The position numbers were made by a program, and so were the translations under genes. 8,532 nucleotides of DNA from Clostridiaceae bacterium (GTDB lineage: Bacteria > Bacillota > Clostridia > Acetivibrionales > DTU013), in NCBI GenBank assembly GCA_012799845.1, contig JAAZKL010000120.1:1-8532 (forward strand), in the 5' to 3' direction. Below are positions 6,041 through 8,532 of the stretch, piece after piece. Under the pieces are notes generated by a model, which was given only the letters and a program-made list of their open reading frames with translations, was not told the DNA's origin and searched no databases. Each line of letters opens with the position of its first letter. Positions within the stretch are counted from its first letter, which is position 1.

Positions 6041-6063
6041 GCGGACCCGGGTCCGCTTTTTTT
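6041..6063 (+). terminator. Rho-independent terminator of the sigma operon
   Basis: GCGGAC (6041-6046) pairs with GTCCGC (6051-6056) around CCGG, the whole being a perfect 16-bp palindrome, followed directly by seven T (6057-6063). It lies 88 bases after the last gene of the sigma operon and upstream of the HPr promoter, so it separates the two transcription units. Confidence 0.92.
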
Positions 6064-6101
6064 GCTGCCCTTGATGCTGATGTGCCGGCCATCTGTCGTT
6101 T

Positions 6102-6115
6102 GGGGACGTTTCTTA
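6102..6115 (+). repeat. Isolated copy resembling the middle array unit
   Basis: GGGGACGTTTCTTA matches the forward array unit GGGGACATTTCTC of 3640-3652 except for two positions in the first thirteen. It stands alone in the intergenic region before the HPr promoter. No partner arm is obvious. Confidence 0.4.
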
Positions 6116-6144
6116 AAGATAATATGGTATTGAAGAAATACATT

Positions 6145-6153
6145 TGGTATAAT
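6145..6153 (+). promoter_or_regulatory. Extended -10 promoter for the HPr-uvrC unit
   Basis: TGGTATAAT is a perfect extended -10 (TG-n-TATAAT). No good -35 lies 17 bases upstream, and TTGAAG at 6130-6135 is too close at 12 bases; extended -10 promoters often tolerate a weak -35. Transcription would start near 6160. Confidence 0.6.
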
Positions 6154-6159
6154 GAGAAT

Positions 6160-6294
6160 GTGCAAGGCAACGAAAGAAGCAAAGGCGGAACTTTTACGGG
6201 GCACGCGCGTGCCAGTGAAGCATGGCTTTTCTTTTGCAGTGCCTTTGGAATATACGGGACAGCAGATGAAATTATAGTTATACGGAGGTAAATA
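6160..6294 (+). promoter_or_regulatory. Structured 5' leader of the HPr-uvrC transcript
   Basis: About 135 non-coding bases separate the predicted transcription start from the HPr start codon. The leader contains a perfect 14-bp palindrome, GGCACGCGCGTGCC (6200-6213). CAAAGGC (6180-6186) can pair with GCCTTTG (6241-6247), and GGCAC (6200-6204) can pair with GTGCC (6239-6243). The last two pairings share bases 6241-6243 and so exclude one another. I recognise no known riboswitch. GGAGG at 6284-6288 is the ribosome binding site. Confidence 0.35.
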
Positions 6295-6564
6295 ATGATA
6301 TCAAAAGAAATTCTGATAAAGAACCCGCAGGGGTTGCAGTCGAAGTCTGCAGCGATTTTCATACAGAAGGCTACCGGCTTTGAGTCGAACATATGGATAT
6401 CGAAGGGTGAAAGGAAGGCTAACGGCAAGAGCCTGCTGGGAGTTTTATCTCTCGGCATCAAGGGTGATTCGGTCATATTGCTGACAGCGGAGGGAAGCGA
6501 CGAGGCTGAAGCTGTTTCAGAACTGGAAAGTTATTTATTGTCGGATACAGGTGAGAACGTCTAG
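6295..6564 (+). CDS. Crh-like HPr family protein lacking the phosphorylatable His15
   Basis: An 89-residue HPr-fold protein. HPr carries phosphate on His15 in the PTS sugar-uptake chain; in GLHARP-type proteins that motif spans 13-18. Here it reads GLQSKS, so position 15 is Gln, Arg17 is Lys and Pro18 is Ser, and transfer from enzyme I should not be possible. The regulatory site is kept: NGKSLLGVLSLGI puts Ser46 at the position phosphorylated by HPr kinase. Gln15 with Ser46 is the pattern of Bacillus Crh, a partner of CcpA in catabolite control, so a regulatory rather than transport role is inferred. GGAGG (6284-6288) lies six bases before the ATG. uvrC begins three bases after the stop, so both are probably one transcript. 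I withhold the symbol crh because the remaining sequence diverges. Confidence 0.88.
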   Translation: MISKEILIKNPQGLQSKSAAIFIQKATGFESNIWISKGERKANGKSLLGVLSLGIKGDSVILLTAEGSDEAEAVSELESYLLSDTGENV

Positions 6565-6567
6565 ATC

Positions 6568-8434
6568 ATGTTCGATATTCAGAAAGAGTTAGCAAAACTG
6601 CCCGATAAACCGGGCGTTTATATTATGAAGGACAAAAACGGCTCTATCATATATGTCGGCAAGGCGAAGGTGCTGAAGAACAGGGTCAGGCAATATTTCC
6701 AGGAGTCTGCCGCCCATTCGCCCAAGGTAGAGGCGATGGTGGATAAGATCGCGGAATTCGAATATATCGTAACGGACACGGAGTTCGAGGCGCTCATCCT
6801 GGAGTGCAACCTCATCAAGGACAAAAAGCCGCGCTATAACATCCTGCTCAAGGACGACAAAACATATCCCTATATAAAGATCACAGTGAACGAAGAATTC
6901 CCGAGGATATATATGACAAGGCGGGTCGAAGAAGACGGGGCCAGGTATTTCGGCCCGTATCCCAATGTTCAGTCGATTCGCGACACGATAAACCTGATCA
7001 AAAAAATATTCCCGATACGGACATGCAAGCGTGTCCTGCCCAGGGATATCGGCAAAAGCAGACCGTGCCTGAATTTCCATATAAAGCAGTGCCTCGGGCC
7101 ATGTACGGGACAGGTGAGTATGGAAGAGTACCAGGCGGTGGTGCGGGACGTATGTTCGTTCCTGGATGGAAAAATGGATGCGATAATCGGGAAGCTGGAG
7201 CTTCAGATGCGCGATGCGGCTGAAAGGCTGGATTTTGAACAGGCGGCCGCTTTGAGGGACAAGCTCGCGAGCGTCAGGAACATAGCCCAGGAGCAAAAAG
7301 TCTTTTCGGTATCAGGCGCTGACCAGGATATCGTTGGATTTGCCGCGAGCAACACGGATACCTGCATCCAGGTGTTTTTTATCAGGGACGGGAAACTGCT
7401 GGGGAGAAGGCATTTTATTGTCCAGGGTAGCGGAGAGGCTGAACTGGCGGAGACAGCTTCATCCTTCCTCAAACAGTTTTACGGGACAGCGGATATGATA
7501 CCGCCGGAAATCATTACAGGCGCAGATGTCGAGGACAGGGAGCTTATAGAGGACTGGCTGGGTTCCAGGAGAGGCCGCAGGGTCCATGTGCGGGTGCCCA
7601 AAAGAGGCGAAAAGGTCCGCATGGTGGAAATGGTCGCCAAGAATGCCAGGATCGAACTGGAACGTTTCAATGAAGAGATGAAAAGCCGATGGGGTGCAGA
7701 AAGGGCTGAAAGAGCTTGCCGGAATGCTGGGGCTCGAGGGGCCGCCTGGAAGGATCGAGGCTTATGACATATCGAATACAGGGTCTTCCGAGATAGTGGC
7801 GTCCATGGCGGTGTTCGAGAACGGGATGCCGGCAAAGAAGGAATACAGGCGATTCAGGATACGGTCCACCGATACGCAGAACGACTACGCAAGCATGCAG
7901 GAAGTACTGTTCAGGAGATTAAAACATGCCATAAAGGAAAAAATCGATACGGGGGACCCTGGCCCGGGAAAAAAGGCGCCGGGCAGGTTCAGCAAACTGC
8001 CTGACCTGATCATGGTCGACGGCGGCATCGGCCATGTCAATGCCGCGGGACAGGTGATGAAGGACCTCGATGTCGACATCCCGATATGCGGGATGGTCAA
8101 GGATGACAGGCACAGGACCCGCGGGTTGGTGGTGCCAGGGAAGGAAATCGACCTGTCAGGGAATCTCGTTGCGCTTAGGCTTGTTACATCGATCCAGGAC
8201 GAGGCCCACAGGTTCGCATTGGAATATAACAGGAAGCTGAGGTCGAAAAGGTACTCCGGATCCATACTCGATGAGGTGGAGGGGATCGGGCCGAAGCGGA
8301 AAAAGGCGCTGCTTAAGCATTTTGGCTCAGTGGCGCGTATGAGGCAGGCAGGTGTGGACGATTTTCAGGCGGTGGACGGCATAAGCAGACCGATGGCTGA
8401 GAAACTGTACGAGTTTTTTCATTCGGCAAGGTAA
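6568..8434 (+). pseudogene. uvrC: UvrC excinuclease subunit, interrupted by a +1 frameshift
   Basis: UvrC makes the two incisions around bulky DNA lesions after UvrA/UvrB loading. The first frame (6568-7767) has the GIY-YIG nuclease (GVY at 16-18, YVG at 29-31, Arg39, EALILECNLIK at 74-84), a four-cysteine set C153, C167, C175, C179 matching the iron-sulphur ligands described for E. coli UvrC, and the UVR UvrB-binding helix pair near 209-240. The second frame (open from 7682, GTG at 7694, to 8434) has the RNase H-like nuclease (Asp in EAYDISN, Asp in MVDGG, His in AHRFALEYNR) and a C-terminal helix-hairpin-helix (VEGIGPKRKKALL). Removing one base near the GGGG run 7691-7694 joins them into about 621 residues, a normal family length. 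Both halves look otherwise intact, which suggests a recent mutation or an assembly error; if real, DNA repair would be impaired. Confidence 0.88.
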
Positions 8435-8435
8435 C

Positions 8436-8506
8436 GGGACAGACAGTTTAAAAAAGGGCTACTCCCCGGGGAGAACTGCTTCCGAGGGAGAATTGTTCTT
8501 TAAACT
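8436..8506. other. Palindrome-rich segment downstream of uvrC
   Basis: AGTTTAAA (8445-8452) pairs with TTTAAACT (8499-8506), enclosing a perfect 12-bp palindrome CTCCCCGGGGAG (8462-8473) and a small AGAAC/GTTCT pair (8472-8476 with 8495-8499). GGGACAGACAG at 8436-8446 and GGGGAGAACTG at 8468-8478 echo parts of the middle array units. No clean U-run follows the inner hairpin, so a terminator is possible but not secure. No gene is seen from 8435 to the window end. Confidence 0.4.
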
Positions 8507-8532
8507 TAATAGGCCAGATGCGCCAAAGCCGC

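Noticed and set aside
6163..6213. Cyclic-di-GMP-I (GEMM) riboswitch in the HPr leader, from GGCAACGAAAG and GCAAAGGC
   Set aside because: The words look similar, but the stem that must flank the GAAA loop is missing and the second helix with its tetraloop receptor cannot be built.
6589..7296. 235-codon - strand frame opposite uvrC
   Set aside because: It mirrors the coding pattern of uvrC and has no recognisable domain.
7682..7767. Programmed +1 frameshift of the prfB type in uvrC
   Set aside because: There is no CUU-UGA-like slippery site and no upstream Shine-Dalgarno stimulator in the overlap; a simple indel at the G run explains it better.
7694..8434. Second half of uvrC as an independent gene starting at GTG 7694
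   Set aside because: It has no ribosome binding site, starts in the middle of the UvrC fold, and continues the family alignment of the first half without a gap.

Overview
The window looks like chromosomal DNA from a Gram-positive anaerobe of the Bacillota, most likely class Clostridia. This is inferred from strong AGGAGG-type ribosome binding sites, tight ATGA start/stop overlaps, frequent AGG (Arg) and ATA (Ile) codons with a GC content near one half by eye, a tsaE-tsaB-rimI cluster, an ECF sigma/zinc-finger anti-sigma pair, and a Crh-like HPr protein. No genus can be fixed from the sequence.

Left block (1-3108, + strand): an amidohydrolase of the imidazolonepropionase-like type overlaps tsaE, which overlaps tsaB. 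rimI follows after a gap of about 117 bases. TsaE and TsaB belong to the tRNA t6A37 pathway, and RimI is the GNAT acetyltransferase usually encoded beside them. tsaD, the common next gene, is not here. Instead rimI overlaps a 33-codon Cys-rich reading frame, and then a DUF192 gene runs towards it on the - strand.

Middle (3454-3909): the divergent intergenic region between the DUF192 gene and the sigma-factor operon is filled by an array of short units (GGGGACA-type, about 22-30 base period). Units read one way on the left and mostly the opposite way on the right, with two related palindromes of about 50 bp inside. This is the most unusual feature of the window. It resembles REP/BIME-type palindromic elements more than CRISPR. 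It ends just before a TATAAT box for the sigma operon.

Right-middle (3910-6063): a three-gene operon joined by ATGA overlaps encodes an ECF sigma factor with a TTG start, a membrane-bound zinc-finger anti-sigma factor, and an exported or membrane protein with a bactofilin-like repeat domain and several membrane helices. A strong intrinsic terminator closes it. The likely logic is an envelope-responsive sigma/anti-sigma switch whose co-transcribed third gene acts at the envelope.

Right block (6064-8532): an extended -10 promoter and a leader of about 135 bases precede a Crh-like HPr gene (Gln at position 15 in place of the phosphorylatable His, Ser46 kept). uvrC follows three bases later. As given, uvrC is split by a +1 frameshift near a GGGG run at 7691-7694, while both halves keep all recognisable family motifs. 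Downstream is a palindrome-rich segment that partly resembles the middle array.
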